Source: Gammaproteobacteria bacterium (GTDB lineage Bacteria; Pseudomonadota; Gammaproteobacteria; Natronospirales; REEB76). Taken from it: DNA of 40,582 bases. The position numbers and the translations under genes were made by a program. Shown here one piece after another: positions 18,274 through 29,443 of the stretch (position 1 is the stretch's first letter; the number at the start of each line of letters is the position of its first letter). The stretch is taken from positions 1-40,582 of the forward strand of contig DASVOS010000002.1 in assembly GCA_036383255.1 (NCBI GenBank). Reading direction: 5' to 3'. The notes below the pieces were generated by a model. The model had not been told where the DNA came from. It did not search any database and was given only the letters and a program-made list of their open reading frames with translations.

Positions 18274-18307
18274 TTCGACGTCTATCTGGGCTCTCTCCGG
18301 GGCGCAG

Positions 18308-18316
18308 ATTCTATCA
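18308..18316 (-). promoter_or_regulatory. Extended -10 promoter of the tRNA-Arg-His-Lys cluster
   Basis: On the minus strand TGATAGAAT, an extended -10, followed by CTGCGCCCC, a GC-rich discriminator typical of stable-RNA promoters under stringent control. The predicted start near 18300 leaves a leader of about 27 bases. The 18317-18475 stretch between this and the tRNA-Pro promoter holds nothing else I recognise. Confidence 0.6.
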
Positions 18317-18479
18317 GACCGGGAAAGCGCTAGCCACGTTTTTGAGGGGAATCAGGGGGTTGGTCGGGGCGACAGGGCAAGGTCGACAGACCGAGCGCCC
18401 GCACAAGGAGGTGCGGGCAGGACATGGCGCCAGGGATGGCACCGTGAAGGGCGTAAACGGGTAGGCTCCGAAAGCAGGC

Positions 18480-18488
18480 TGTTATACT
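18480..18488 (+). promoter_or_regulatory. Extended -10 promoter of tRNA-Pro
   Basis: TGTTATACT fits TGnTATAAT with one mismatch and lies 19 bases before the mature tRNA-Pro. No good -35. The promoter is divergent from that of the Arg-His-Lys cluster. Confidence 0.6.
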
Positions 18489-18506
18489 GCTTCCGTCTTG
18501 TGCGAC

Positions 18507-18583
18507 CGGGGCGTAGCTCAGCCTGGTAGAGCACCTGCTTTGGGAGCAGGGGGTCGCAGGTTCGAATCCTGTCGCCCCGACCA
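18507..18583 (+). tRNA. tRNA-Pro (TGG)
   Basis: 77 bases with CCA. Acceptor CGGGGCG/CGCCCCG, anticodon TGG in CTTTGGG-type loop, discriminator A. No terminator hairpin is visible before folD, 85 bases downstream, so readthrough into folD is possible. Confidence 0.97.
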
Positions 18584-18667
18584 AAATTCGGCTATTTTCC
18601 TCCTAGCGCATGTCCAGGCCATCCGCCGATGGTGGGTCGCTGCCACGCATGCGACAATCCGGCGCAT

Positions 18668-19516
18668 ATGACCGCCCAGCTCATAGACGGTAAAGCCTTC
18701 GCCGCAGGATTGCGCCGGGATATCGGCCGGCAGGTGGCCGCGCGCCAGCGCGCGCCGGGCCTCGCGGTGGTGCTGGTGGGGGCGGACCCGGCTTCGCAGA
18801 TCTACGTGCGCAACAAGCGTCAGGCCTGTGAGCAGGCGGGCTTCGTCTCCAAGGCCTACGACCTGCCGGTGGACACCTCCGAGGCCAGGCTCCTGGGCCT
18901 CATCGACGAGCTCAACGCGGACCCGGCCATCGACGGCATCCTGGTGCAGCTCCCCCTGCCGGGGCACATCCACACCGAACTCGTGATCGAGCGCATCCGC
19001 CCCGACAAGGACGTGGACGGCTTCCATCCCTACAACATCGGCCGCCTGGTCCAGCGCATCCCGCGGCTGCGGCCCTGCACGCCTTTCGGCATCATCAAGC
19101 TCCTGGAGCACTACGGCGAGAAGTTCTACGGCCGCCACGCGGTGGTGGTGGGGGCTTCCAACATCGTGGGCCGGCCCATGGCCTTGGAGCTCTTGCTGGT
19201 GGGTGCCACCGTCACGGTCTGCCACCGCTTCACCGACCATACCGAGCGCTACGTGGGAGAGGCCGACATCCTGGTGGTGGCGGTGGGCAAGCCGGGGCTG
19301 ATCCGGGGCGAGTGGGTGAAGCCCGGCGCCACGGTGGTGGACGTGGGCATAAACCGCATGCCGGACGGCGGCGTGCGGGGCGATGTGGAGTTCGAGAAAG
19401 CCCGGGAGCGGGCCGCTTTCATCACGCCGGTGCCCGGGGGTGTCGGGCCCATGACCGTCACCATGCTGCTCGCCAACACCCTGACCGCCGCCGAAGAGCA
19501 CGACCGGGCCAGATAA
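18668..19516 (+). CDS. folD: Methylenetetrahydrofolate dehydrogenase / cyclohydrolase
   Basis: Interconverts 5,10-methylene-, methenyl- and 10-formyl-THF with NADP. 282 residues from the ATG at 18668; an upstream in-frame GTG at 18629 would add 13 residues with no family match. Catalytic Y46 and K50 (IYVRNK), [19 protein letters not shown] with the key Asp, and the NADP-site [11 protein letters not shown] followed by [11 protein letters not shown]. It supplies one-carbon units to purine synthesis. It follows tRNA-Pro and precedes the tRNA-Leu-tig block, as in Pseudomonas. The 209 bases after it hold only weak hairpins and the tRNA-Leu promoter. Confidence 0.98.
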   Translation: MTAQLIDGKAFAAGLRRDIGRQVAARQRAPGLAVVLVGADPASQIYVRNKRQACEQAGFVSKAYDLPVDTSEARLLGLIDELNADPAIDGILVQLPLPGHIHTELVIERIRPDKDVDGFHPYNIGRLVQRIPRLRPCTPFGIIKLLEHYGEKFYGRHAVVVGASNIVGRPMALELLLVGATVTVCHRFTDHTERYVGEADILVVAVGKPGLIRGEWVKPGATVVDVGINRMPDGGVRGDVEFEKARERAAFITPVPGGVGPMTVTMLLANTLTAAEEHDRAR

Positions 19517-19664
19517 TCCCCCGTTTCCGGAGCCTTGTACCGCTTCCCGCCGCCCATATGTCATGGAAGACATGCGTTTTGGCGTGAAAAGCGTCCTCCG
19601 ACCCCTTCCAGAGCCGGTTTTGCCGAGTCTGACCCCAAAATTCGGGGTTCCCGCCCCTAGCCGG

Positions 19665-19670
19665 TATAAT
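19665..19670 (+). promoter_or_regulatory. Consensus -10 for tRNA-Leu and tig
   Basis: A perfect TATAAT lies 55 bases before the mature tRNA-Leu. No good -35 is seen; an imperfect palindrome, ACCCC..GGGGT at 19632-19648, lies just upstream. Since no terminator separates tRNA-Leu from tig, this promoter probably serves both. Confidence 0.6.
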
Positions 19671-19725
19671 AGTGTCCGGGCAGGCTCGTCCGCGGGCCGG
19701 CCCGCCGGTGACGGCCACTCAAACC

Positions 19726-19810
19726 GCGAAAGTGGCGGAACTGGTAGACGCGCTGGATTTAGGTTCCAGTGGGGTAACCCGTGAGAGTTCGAGTCTCTCC
19801 TTTCGCACCA
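19726..19810 (+). tRNA. tRNA-Leu (TAG)
   Basis: 85 bases with a long variable arm and encoded CCA. Acceptor GCGAAAG/CTTTCGC, anticodon TAG in loop TTTAGGT (reads CUN). It sits 60 bases before tig, an arrangement also known in Pseudomonas. Confidence 0.97.
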
Positions 19811-19870
19811 GAGACCAGTAAGCCTTCCGGGGCTGCGCAACGTTAAACGCATACAGAGGAACGAGTCCAA

Positions 19871-21202
19871 ATGCAGGTTTCACTCGAAAAGTCCGACGGC
19901 CTGGAGCGCCGCATGAAGGTGCAGGTCCCCGCAGAGCGCGTGGAGCGCGAGACGGAGGATCGCCTCAAGTCCCTGAGCAAGCGCGCCAAGGTCGACGGTT
20001 TCCGTCCCGGCAAGGTGCCGTTCAAGGTGGTGAAGCAGCGCTTCGGCGAGCAGATACGTTCCGAGGTGGTCACCGATCTCCTGCAGTCCAGCTTCAACGA
20101 GGCCCTGGCGCAGCAGAAGCTGAATCCCGCCGGCGGCCCGCGCATCGACTCCATCGATGCCGCCCCGGGCAAGGACCTGAAGTTCACCGCGGTGTTCGAG
20201 GTCTATCCCGAGATCAAGCTCAAGGGCGTGGAAGGGATCAAGGTCGAGCGTCCTGTGGCCGAGGTGGCCAAGGAGGACATCGACGCCATGGTGGACAACC
20301 TGCGCCACCAGCGCGCCACCTGGGAAGCCGTGGAGCGCGCCGCGAAGGACGGCGACCGCGTGCTGATCGATTTCGAGGGCTCGGTGGACGGCGTGCCGTT
20401 CCCGGGCGGCAAGGGCGAGCGCGTGCCGGTGGTGCTGGGCGAGAAGCGCATGCTGCCGGACTTCGAGCAGGGCCTGCAGGGCATCAAGTCCGGCGAGTCG
20501 CGCGAGTTCGGCGTGAAGTTCCCGGCGGACTATCACGCCAAGGAGCTGGCCGGTAAGCAGGCCCAGTTCAAGGCCTCCGCCCATGAGGTGGAAGGCCAGG
20601 TGCTGCCGGCGCTGGACGATGAGTTCTGCAAGGCCTTCGGCATCAGCGAGGGCGGCATCGAGAAGCTGCGCTCGGAAGTCGCCGACAACATGAAGCGCGA
20701 GCTGGATGAGACCATCCGCCGCAAGCTCAAGGACCAGGCGCTGGAAGCGCTGCTGAAGGCGAACAAGCTCGACCTGCCCAAGTCGCTGGTGGACGAGGAG
20801 ATCGAGCGGCTGCGCCACGATGCGCTGGTGCGCATCGGCGTGCGCGACGCCAAGAAGGCCTCCGAGCTGCCGCGCGAGCTGTTCGAGGAGCAGGCCGTCA
20901 AGCGCGTGAGCTTAGGGCTTCTGGTGGGCGAGGTCATCAACCAGCAGCGCCTCACGGTGGACCCGAAGCGCGTGGACGAGCGCCTGCAGCGCATGGCCGG
21001 CGAGTACAGCACGCCGGCCGAGGCGGTGCGCAGCTTCCGCGCCAACCAGGACATCATGCGCCAGGTCGAGACCCTGGTGCTGGAGGAGCAGGCGGTGGAC
21101 TGGCTGTTGGGCCAGGCCTCGGTGACCGACAAGCCGACCACCTTCAAGGCCCTCATGAACCTGCACGAGCATGACCACGATCATGACCATCACGACCATT
21201 GA
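19871..21202 (+). CDS. tig: Trigger factor, ribosome-bound chaperone with a His-rich tail
   Basis: Binds near the ribosomal exit tunnel and shields nascent chains; also a peptidyl-prolyl isomerase. 443 residues. Ribosome-binding signature GFRPGKVP at 43-50 (same numbering as E. coli), FKBP-like domain at about 150-245 (DGDRVLIDFEGSVDGVPF), then the helical substrate-binding arms. The extreme C-terminus, after LMNL, is HEHDHDHDHHDH, a run of His and Asp that could bind Ni, Zn or similar ions; I do not recall it in E. coli Tig. AGAGGA upstream of the ATG may serve as ribosome-binding site. First protein gene of tig-clpP-clpX-lon. Confidence 0.98.
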   Translation: MQVSLEKSDGLERRMKVQVPAERVERETEDRLKSLSKRAKVDGFRPGKVPFKVVKQRFGEQIRSEVVTDLLQSSFNEALAQQKLNPAGGPRIDSIDAAPGKDLKFTAVFEVYPEIKLKGVEGIKVERPVAEVAKEDIDAMVDNLRHQRATWEAVERAAKDGDRVLIDFEGSVDGVPFPGGKGERVPVVLGEKRMLPDFEQGLQGIKSGESREFGVKFPADYHAKELAGKQAQFKASAHEVEGQVLPALDDEFCKAFGISEGGIEKLRSEVADNMKRELDETIRRKLKDQALEALLKANKLDLPKSLVDEEIERLRHDALVRIGVRDAKKASELPRELFEEQAVKRVSLGLLVGEVINQQRLTVDPKRVDERLQRMAGEYSTPAEAVRSFRANQDIMRQVETLVLEEQAVDWLLGQASVTDKPTTFKALMNLHEHDHDHDHHDH

Positions 21203-21234
21203 CGCCGCGACCCGGCGAAGGTGACTGAACGAAC

Positions 21235-21855
21235 ATGAATACGGAAACCAAGGCTCTGAACCTCGTCCCCATCGTGGTGGAGCAGACCGCCCGCGGCGAG
21301 CGTTCCTACGACATCTACTCGCGCCTCCTGAAGGAGCGGGTGGTGTTCATCGTCGGGCCGATCGACGACTACGTGGCGAACGTGGTGGTGGCGCAGCTCC
21401 TGTTCCTGGAATCCGAGAACCCGGACAAGGACATCAGCGTGTACATCAACTCGCCGGGCGGCGTGGTGACCGCGGGCCTGTCGATCTACGACACCATGCA
21501 GTTCGTGAAGCCGGACATCTCCACTATCTGCGTGGGCCAGGCGGCCAGCATGGGCTCGCTGCTGCTGGCGGCGGGCGCCAAGGGCAAGCGCTACTCGCTG
21601 CCGCACTCGCGCGTCATGATCCACCAGCCCCACGGCGGCGCCCAGGGCCAGGCCTCGGACATCGAGATCCAGGCCAAGGAGATCCTGTACCTGCGCGAGC
21701 GGCTGAACCAGATCTTCGTGAAGCACACCGGCCAGACCCTGGAGGCCATCCAGCGCGACACCGACCGGGACCGTTTCATGAGCGGCGAGGAGGCGGTGAA
21801 ATACGGCCTCATCGACAAGGTGCTGGAGCGCCGCGCGGTCCTGCCGGCGGCCTGA
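21235..21855 (+). CDS. clpP: ATP-dependent Clp protease proteolytic subunit
   Basis: Serine protease that forms a two-ring 14-mer and degrades proteins fed by ClpX or ClpA. 206 residues. Catalytic triad S105 (GQAASMGS), H130 ([11 protein letters not shown]) and D179 (DTDRDRF), with the E. coli spacing of 25 and 49 residues. The short N-terminal part (about 8-14 residues) is probably processed. tig ends 32 bases upstream and clpX begins 107 bases downstream, with an apparent heat-shock promoter in that gap. Confidence 0.98.
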   Translation: MNTETKALNLVPIVVEQTARGERSYDIYSRLLKERVVFIVGPIDDYVANVVVAQLLFLESENPDKDISVYINSPGGVVTAGLSIYDTMQFVKPDISTICVGQAASMGSLLLAAGAKGKRYSLPHSRVMIHQPHGGAQGQASDIEIQAKEILYLRERLNQIFVKHTGQTLEAIQRDTDRDRFMSGEEAVKYGLIDKVLERRAVLPAA

Positions 21856-21886
21856 GGGCCTTGGCCCGCGCGGGGCTTGAGGACTA

Positions 21887-21915
21887 TTGAAGGCGGGGCC
21901 CGGGCCCCCCATAGT
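21887..21915 (+). promoter_or_regulatory. Sigma-32-like heat-shock promoter of clpX
   Basis: TTGAAG (21887-21892), a 14-base spacer, then CCCCATAGT (21907-21915) match the sigma-32 pattern (TTGAA - 13 to 15 bases - CCCCATnT). A GC-only perfect palindrome of 14 bp, GGGGCCCGGGCCCC, spans 21895-21908, filling most of the spacer. Transcription would start near 21922; clpX begins at 21963 after AAGGAGG. Confidence 0.6.
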
Positions 21916-21962
21916 GTGTAGAGGCCCGGCCGGGAGGCGGGGCCCCAAGGAGGCGAGGCGAG

Positions 21963-23249
21963 ATGGCGGAAGATACCCGCGGCAAGGGTGAAGACGGCAA
22001 GCTGCTTTACTGCTCCTTCTGCGGCAAGAGCCAGCACGAGGTGCGCAAGCTCATCGCCGGGCCCTCCGTGTACGTGTGCGACGAGTGCGTGGAACTGTGC
22101 AACGACATCATCCGCGAGGAGATGCAGGAGCAGTCCCAGGCCTCGCGCAGCAAGCTGCCGCGCCCGCAGGAGATCAAGACCGTACTGGACCAGTACGTGA
22201 TCGGCCAGGAGCGCGCCAAGAAGATCCTCTCGGTCGCGGTCTACAACCACTACAAGCGCCTCGACGTCCGCAGCGCCCGCAACAAGGACGACGTGGAGCT
22301 GGCCAAGAGCAACATCCTGCTCATCGGCCCCACCGGTTCGGGCAAGACCCTGCTCGCCGAGACCCTGGCGCGCCTGCTGAACGTGCCGTTTACCATCGCC
22401 GACGCCACCACGCTTACCGAGGCCGGTTACGTCGGCGAGGACGTCGAGAACATCATCCAGAAGCTGCTGCAGAAGTGCGACTACGACGTGGAGAAGGCCC
22501 AGACGGGCATCGTCTACATCGACGAGATCGACAAGATCTCGCGCAAGTCCGACAACCCCTCCATCACCCGCGACGTGTCGGGCGAGGGCGTGCAGCAGGC
22601 CTTGCTGAAGCTGATCGAGGGCACCATCGCCTCGGTGCCGCCGCAGGGCGGCCGCAAGCACCCCCAGCAGGAGTTCCTGCAGGTGGACACCAGCAACATC
22701 CTGTTCATCTGCGGCGGCGCGTTCGCCGGTCTCGAGAAGATCATCCGGCACCGCACCGAGAAGAGCGGCATCGGCTTCATGGCCGAGGTGAAGGGCAAGT
22801 CCGAGATCCGCAACGTCGGCGAGGTGCTGCACGAGGTCGAGCCGGAGGACCTGATCCGCTTCGGCCTGATCCCGGAGTTCGTCGGACGCCTGCCGGTGGT
22901 CGCGACCCTGGAGGAGCTCGACGAGACCGCGCTCATGCGCATCCTCACCGAGCCCAAGAACGCGATCACCAAGCAGTACCAGAAACTGTTCGAGATGGAA
23001 GGCTGCGAGCTCGAGTTCCGCGACGACGCGCTGCGCTCCGCCTCCCGCAAGGCCATGGAGCGCAAGACCGGCGCCCGCGGCCTGCGCACGATCCTTGAAT
23101 CTGTCCTGCTCGATACCATGTATGAGCTGCCGTCCATGGACAACGTGTCCAAGGTGGTGATCGACGAGTCGGTCATCAACGGCGACAACAAGCCGTACAT
23201 CATGTACGAGCGCGAGAAGAAGCAACTGGCCGCCTCGGCGCGCGAATGA
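21963..23249 (+). CDS. clpX: ATP-dependent Clp protease ATP-binding subunit ClpX
   Basis: AAA+ unfoldase that recognises tagged substrates and passes them to ClpP. 428 residues. N-terminal zinc-binding domain with C17, C20, C39 and C42; Walker A GPTGSGKT at 122-129; Walker [10 protein letters not shown]; sensor and pore-loop regions present (GYVGEDVEN contains the GYVG pore loop). The IGF-type ClpP-docking loop is likely [10 protein letters not shown] strong AAGGAGG precedes the ATG. It has its own heat-shock-type promoter as well as readthrough from clpP. Confidence 0.98.
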   Translation: MAEDTRGKGEDGKLLYCSFCGKSQHEVRKLIAGPSVYVCDECVELCNDIIREEMQEQSQASRSKLPRPQEIKTVLDQYVIGQERAKKILSVAVYNHYKRLDVRSARNKDDVELAKSNILLIGPTGSGKTLLAETLARLLNVPFTIADATTLTEAGYVGEDVENIIQKLLQKCDYDVEKAQTGIVYIDEIDKISRKSDNPSITRDVSGEGVQQALLKLIEGTIASVPPQGGRKHPQQEFLQVDTSNILFICGGAFAGLEKIIRHRTEKSGIGFMAEVKGKSEIRNVGEVLHEVEPEDLIRFGLIPEFVGRLPVVATLEELDETALMRILTEPKNAITKQYQKLFEMEGCELEFRDDALRSASRKAMERKTGARGLRTILESVLLDTMYELPSMDNVSKVVIDESVINGDNKPYIMYEREKKQLAASARE

Positions 23250-23280
23250 ACCGGGAGCGGGGCTTGAGCCCCGCTCCGGT
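23250..23280 (+). terminator. Strong hairpin between clpX and lon
   Basis: A 13-bp GC-rich stem with one bulged G (23250-23263 with 23268-23280) around TTGA, directly after the clpX stop. No T run follows, so it may protect or process the 3' end rather than terminate. lon starts 62 bases further on; I see no clear lon promoter. Confidence 0.5.
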
Positions 23281-23341
23281 GATCCCGCCCGTCCCGCCTG
23301 CGGCGCCCTGACCAAACCCTATTTCCTGACAGGTAAATACC

Positions 23342-25762
<2,421 letters not shown>

Positions 25763-25791
25763 TAAAGTGCGGCCACGTTTTAACTTAAGAC

Positions 25792-25823
25792 GAGAGGCGC
25801 GCCTGACGGCGCGCCTCTCTTTA
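25792..25823 (+). terminator. Intrinsic terminator after lon
   Basis: Perfect 12-bp stem, GAGAGGCGCGCC with its complement, around a TGAC loop, followed by TTTAT. Closes the tig-clpP-clpX-lon unit. Confidence 0.88.
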
Positions 25824-25915
25824 TCCAGCCCCGTCAACCACTTGCCGCCGCCTGTGCGTGAGGCGGTGGACCTGTCCGGAGCCGCCGCGGACGGCCGTTT
25901 GCACGGAGCTTCCGG

Positions 25916-25945
25916 TTGACATGCCTTTTCGGCGCTTGGTAGCTT
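25916..25945 (+). promoter_or_regulatory. Sigma-70 promoter of hupB
   Basis: A perfect -35, TTGACA (25916-25921), and an extended -10, TGGTAGCTT (25937-25945), are separated by 18 bases. Transcription would start near 25952, giving an unusually long leader of about 137 bases before hupB. Confidence 0.65.
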
Positions 25946-26088
25946 GATGCGCGACCCCCCGTGCTTTCAGGGAGTGCGGGGTCAGAAGACGAAGCTCGAG
26001 CCGCCTCCAAGCGGCCGGACGGAAGTATCAAGAGGCCCCCGACAGGGGATACCCATCCAGATCCAGGCAACCCACAAGGTAAATCAAC
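25946..26088 (+). other. Long untranslated leader of hupB
   Basis: Part of the 326-base gene-free gap between lon and hupB. It holds a GACCCC/GGGGTC stem (25953-25958 with 25978-25983), a small CCCC-GACA-GGGG hairpin (26037-26048), and AAGGT shortly before the ATG. I recognise no known riboswitch or ribosomal leader motif. The part before the promoter (25824-25915) shows nothing I can name. Confidence 0.4.
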
Positions 26089-26361
26089 ATGAACAAGGCT
26101 GAACTGATCCACGCGGTGGCGGAATCGACCAAGCTCTCGCAGGCCGACGCGGATCGCGCGGTGCAGGCGGTGCTCGGCGGCATCACCAATGCGCTCGTCA
26201 AGGGCGAGCAGGTGGTGCTCGTGGGCTTCGGCACCTTCACCGTGAAGCAGCGGGCTGCCCGTACCGGTCGCAATCCCCAGACCGGCCAGACCATCCACAT
26301 CGCCGCCAGCAAGGTTCCGGGTTTCAAAGCTGGCAAAGCCCTGAAGGATGCCGTAAACTAG
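26089..26361 (+). CDS. hupB: DNA-binding protein HU-beta
   Basis: Nucleoid protein that bends and compacts DNA as a dimer. 90 residues, the normal length, with the signature [21 protein letters not shown] and the DNA-intercalating P63 at the arm tip. The N-terminal [12 protein letters not shown] is typical of HU rather than IHF. The lon-hupB-ppiD order is well conserved. Two tRNA genes follow, perhaps on the same transcript. Confidence 0.98.
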   Translation: MNKAELIHAVAESTKLSQADADRAVQAVLGGITNALVKGEQVVLVGFGTFTVKQRAARTGRNPQTGQTIHIAASKVPGFKAGKALKDAVN

Positions 26362-26382
26362 CGCGCTCTCTGACCGGCCAAG

Positions 26383-26458
26383 GGGTGTTTAGCTCAGCTG
26401 GTAGAGCACCGCCCTTACAAGGCGGGGGTCGTGGGTTCGAGCCCCTCAGCACCCACCA
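26383..26458 (+). tRNA. tRNA-Val (TAC)
   Basis: 76 bases with CCA. Acceptor GGGTGTT/AGCACCC with one G-U pair, anticodon loop CTTACAA (anticodon TAC, reading GUA/GUG), T-arm GTTCGAG. It begins 21 bases after hupB. Confidence 0.97.
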
Positions 26459-26466
26459 TCCGCTGC

Positions 26467-26543
26467 GGAGCGGTAGTTCAGCTGGTTAGAATACCGGCCT
26501 GTCACGCCGGGGGTCGCGGGTTCGAGTCCCGTCCGCTCCGCCA
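26467..26543 (+). tRNA. tRNA-Asp (GTC)
   Basis: 77 bases with CCA. GGAGCGG acceptor, GTTCAGCTGGTTAGAATACC D-arm, anticodon GTC in loop CTGTCAC. Only eight bases after tRNA-Val, so both come from one precursor. Confidence 0.97.
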
Positions 26544-26554
26544 TTTGAACTCGA

Positions 26555-26582
26555 GTGAAGGGCGCCGCAAGGCGCCCTTCAC
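26555..26582 (+). terminator. Hairpin with GCAA tetraloop after the tRNA pair
   Basis: Perfect 12-bp stem, GTGAAGGGCGCC with its complement, capped by a GNRA-type GCAA loop. No T run follows, so termination may be partial. It separates tRNA-Asp from ppiD (ATG 32 bases on). Confidence 0.6.
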
Positions 26583-26613
26583 ACATGGGAATCCCGACTA
26601 GAGGTCTGTCTCC

Positions 26614-28548
26614 ATGGTCATCCAGGCACTACGCGACAACATCCCGAAATGGATCACCGGCCTCATCCTGGGGCTCCTGGTGGTGCCCTTCGCCCTCTGG
26701 GGTATCAACTCCTATTTCACGGCCTCGGCCGACAACTCCGCCGCCGTGGTGAACGGCGACGAGATCACGCCCAGCGACTACCAGCGGGCCTACCAGGGCC
26801 AGTACGCGCGTCTCGAGCAGTATTACGGCGAGGCCTTCCGGCCGGAGATGATCGACGAGAAGATGTTGCGCCAGCAGGTGCTGGACAGCCTGGTGAACGA
26901 GACCCTGCTCAACCAGCAGGTGGCCAAGGACCACTACACCGTCGGTGATGCCCAGCTGGTGGACGCCATCCAGAAGATGTCCCAGTTCCAGGTGGAAGGG
27001 AAGTTCTCCACCCAGGTGTACCGCTCCACGCTGGCAGCCTCCGGCCTCACGCCCGAGGAGTTCGAGCGCCGTGACCGCCAGGGCATCGTGGTGGGCCAGT
27101 TCCAGGGCTCCATCACCGACAGCGCCATCGCCACCCCGGCCGAGCTCGCCGCCGCCATGGCCGTGCGCGGCCAGCAGCGCGAGCTGAGCTACCTCCTGGT
27201 GAACAGCAAGCCGTTCCTCGCCAAGGCCCAGGCCAGCGATGCCGAGATCGAGGCCTATTACAAGGCCCACCAGTCCGAGTTCATGACGCCGGAGAAGGTC
27301 ACGCTCGCCTACGTGGAACTCGACGAGGCCGCGCTCGCCAAGCAGGTGCAGCCCTCCGACGCCGAGCTGCAGGCGCTCTACCAGCAGCAGATGGACAAGT
27401 ACCGCCAGGACGAGACCCGCGACGCGCGCCACATCCTGATCGCGGTGAAGGACGGCGATCCCAAGGCCGACGCGGCCGCCAAGGCCAAGGCCGAGGATAT
27501 CCTGAAGCAGCTCAAGGCAGGCGCCGACTTCGCCAAGCTCGCCCGCCAGTACTCCGATGACCCGGGTTCCAAGGGCCAGGGCGGCGACCTCGGCAAGGTC
27601 TCGCGCGGCGTGATGGTGAAGCCCTTCGAGGACGCGCTGTTCGGCATCGCCAAGGTCAATGACATCGCCGGCCCGGTGAAGACGCAGTTCGGCTACCACC
27701 TCATCCAGCTCGAGGGCATCGAGGCGGCGCAGGTGAAGTCCTTCGCCGAGGTCAAACCGCAGCTTCTGGCGGACTACCAGAAGAAGCAGGTCGACGACAA
27801 GTATTTCGCAATGGGCGACCAGCTCGCGAACCTCGCCTACGAACATCCCGAGTCCCTGGACGCGGTGAGCAAGCAGCTCGGCCTGCCGGTGCAGGTGACG
27901 GGCGACGTCACCCGCGATGGCGGCGAGGGCATCGGCGCCAACGCCGACGTGCGCAAGGCCGCGTTCAGCGAGCAGGTGCTGACCCAGGGCGGCAACAGCG
28001 AGCCCATCCCGCTCGGGCCCAACCACGCGGTGGTGGTGCGGGTGAAGGGTCACGTGCCGAGCGAGGCCATACCGCTGGCGCAGGTGAAGGACAAGATCGC
28101 AGGCCTCGTGAAGCAGCAGCATGCCACCGACGAGACCGCCAAGCTCGCCGCCTCGCTGCTGGACAGCCTGAAGAAGGGCACCGATCCCGCCGCCGCGGCC
28201 AAGGCCGCCGGTGCCGGCGTCACCCAGGTGAGCCCGGGTTTCGTCAGCCGCAACCAGCAGGGCGTCGCGCCGGAGATACTCTCCGCCGCATTCGGCGCGC
28301 CGCAGCCGGCTCCCGGCGCCAAGAGCTACGCCAGCGCGCAGCTCGATGGCGGCAACGAGGCGGTGGTGGTGGTGAGCGCGGTGAAGCCGGGTGACACCGC
28401 CAGCATGACCGAGCAGCAGCGCCTGGCCGCCATGCGTAGCCTCTCGCGGCAGGACGGCGATGCCGAGTTCGGCGCCTACCTCGCCTACCTGAAGAAGAAG
28501 GCCGACATCAAGGTCAACACCAAGAACATCGACCAGTCGGACCAGTAA
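26614..28548 (+). CDS. ppiD: Periplasmic folding chaperone PpiD (SurA N-terminal / parvulin)
   Basis: Inner-membrane-anchored chaperone near the Sec translocon that helps exported proteins fold. 644 residues. An N-terminal anchor helix at about 13-33 (ITGLILGLLVVPFALWG), a SurA-like chaperone region, a central parvulin domain at about 268-365 (RDARHILIAV, DFAKLARQYSDDPGSKGQGGDLG, FGYHLIQLEGIE), then a second chaperone half. The parvulin domain looks well kept, although in E. coli PpiD its isomerase activity is weak or absent. No sigma-32 or CpxR site is obvious upstream. Confidence 0.96.
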   Translation: MVIQALRDNIPKWITGLILGLLVVPFALWGINSYFTASADNSAAVVNGDEITPSDYQRAYQGQYARLEQYYGEAFRPEMIDEKMLRQQVLDSLVNETLLNQQVAKDHYTVGDAQLVDAIQKMSQFQVEGKFSTQVYRSTLAASGLTPEEFERRDRQGIVVGQFQGSITDSAIATPAELAAAMAVRGQQRELSYLLVNSKPFLAKAQASDAEIEAYYKAHQSEFMTPEKVTLAYVELDEAALAKQVQPSDAELQALYQQQMDKYRQDETRDARHILIAVKDGDPKADAAAKAKAEDILKQLKAGADFAKLARQYSDDPGSKGQGGDLGKVSRGVMVKPFEDALFGIAKVNDIAGPVKTQFGYHLIQLEGIEAAQVKSFAEVKPQLLADYQKKQVDDKYFAMGDQLANLAYEHPESLDAVSKQLGLPVQVTGDVTRDGGEGIGANADVRKAAFSEQVLTQGGNSEPIPLGPNHAVVVRVKGHVPSEAIPLAQVKDKIAGLVKQQHATDETAKLAASLLDSLKKGTDPAAAAKAAGAGVTQVSPGFVSRNQQGVAPEILSAAFGAPQPAPGAKSYASAQLDGGNEAVVVVSAVKPGDTASMTEQQRLAAMRSLSRQDGDAEFGAYLAYLKKKADIKVNTKNIDQSDQ

Positions 28549-28570
28549 AAGGCTTTCCTTCGAGAAGCAA

Positions 28571-28597
28571 AAAAGGCCCGCCAATGGCGGGCCTTTT
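28571..28597. terminator. Bidirectional terminator between ppiD and fabI
   Basis: Perfect 12-bp stem, AAAAGGCCCGCC with GGCGGGCCTTTT, around AAT, with extra A and T runs on each side. Serves convergent ppiD and fabI. Confidence 0.92.
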
Positions 28598-28615
28598 CTT
28601 TGCACGTCGCCGGAA

Positions 28616-29401
28616 CTATTTGGTGATGTTCATGGCCACGTGGCTGTAGCCCGCGTCCACGTACAGGATCTCGCCGGTGATGCCGGACGCGAGGTCCGAG
28701 CAGAGGAAGGCGGCGGCGTTGCCCACATCCTCCGTGGTCACGTTCCGGCGTAGCGGGGTCTGGCTCTCGGCATGCTTGAGGATGTCGCGGAAGCCGGAGA
28801 TGCCGGCGGCCGCCAGGGTCTTGATCGGCCCGGCGGAGACGGCGTTGACGCGGGTGCCCTCCGGCCCCAGGGCGTAGGCGAGGAAGCGTACGTTCGCTTC
28901 CAGGCTGGCCTTGGCGAGGCCCATCACGTTGTAGCTCGGCAGGGCGCGCACCGCGCCGAGATAGCTCAGGGTGAGGATCGAGCCGTTGCGGCCCTGCATC
29001 AGCGGGCGCGCCGCCTTGGCCAGCGCCGCCAGGCTGTAGGAGCTGATGTCGTGGGCGACGCGGAAGCCCTCGCGGTTCACCACGTCGGCGTAGTTGCCCT
29101 CCAGCTGGTCGCGGGGTGCGAAGCCCACCGAGTGGACCAGGATGTCCAGGTGGTCCCAACGCTGCTTGAGGCCGGCGAAGGCGGAGTCGATCTCGGCGTC
29201 GCTCGCTACGTCCATGGGGAACACGATGTCGGAGCCGAATTCCCGGGCCATCTCGATGACCCGCTCCTTGAGGCGCTCGCCCTGGTAGGTGAAGGCCAGC
29301 TCCGCGCCCTCGCGCTTGAAGGCCTCGGCGATGCCGTATGCGATGGAGCGGTCGCTGGCCAGGCCGACGATGAGCGCGCGTTTACCTGCGAGAAAACCCA
29401 T
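28616..29401 (-). CDS. fabI: Enoyl-[acyl-carrier-protein] reductase (NADH)
   Basis: Reduces trans-2-enoyl-ACP, the last step of each fatty-acid elongation cycle, and is the triclosan target. 261 residues, short-chain dehydrogenase fold. NADH-site [14 protein letters not shown]93 in [10 protein letters not shown] is the residue often changed in triclosan resistance and is wild type here; active-site Y147, Y157 and K164 (SYNVMGLAK). It follows mltD on the minus strand after 42 bases, with a possible own promoter in between. Together with accD it gives two fatty-acid genes in this window. Confidence 0.98.
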   Translation of the reverse strand: MGFLAGKRALIVGLASDRSIAYGIAEAFKREGAELAFTYQGERLKERVIEMAREFGSDIVFPMDVASDAEIDSAFAGLKQRWDHLDILVHSVGFAPRDQLEGNYADVVNREGFRVAHDISSYSLAALAKAARPLMQGRNGSILTLSYLGAVRALPSYNVMGLAKASLEANVRFLAYALGPEGTRVNAVSAGPIKTLAAAGISGFRDILKHAESQTPLRRNVTTEDVGNAAAFLCSDLASGITGEILYVDAGYSHVAMNITK

Positions 29402-29429
29402 GGCTGTTCCCCGTATGTCGGAAGGCGAC

Positions 29430-29435
29430 AGTATA
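29430..29435 (-). promoter_or_regulatory. Candidate -10 of fabI
   Basis: TATACT on the minus strand, 28 bases before the fabI ATG and just after the mltD stop. No good -35, so weakly supported. Confidence 0.35.
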
Positions 29436-29443
29436 AAGCAGCG

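Noticed and set aside
18629-18667. Upstream GTG start of folD
   Set aside because: The added 13 residues are Cys/His-rich and unlike FolD; ATG at 18668 gives the normal N-terminus.
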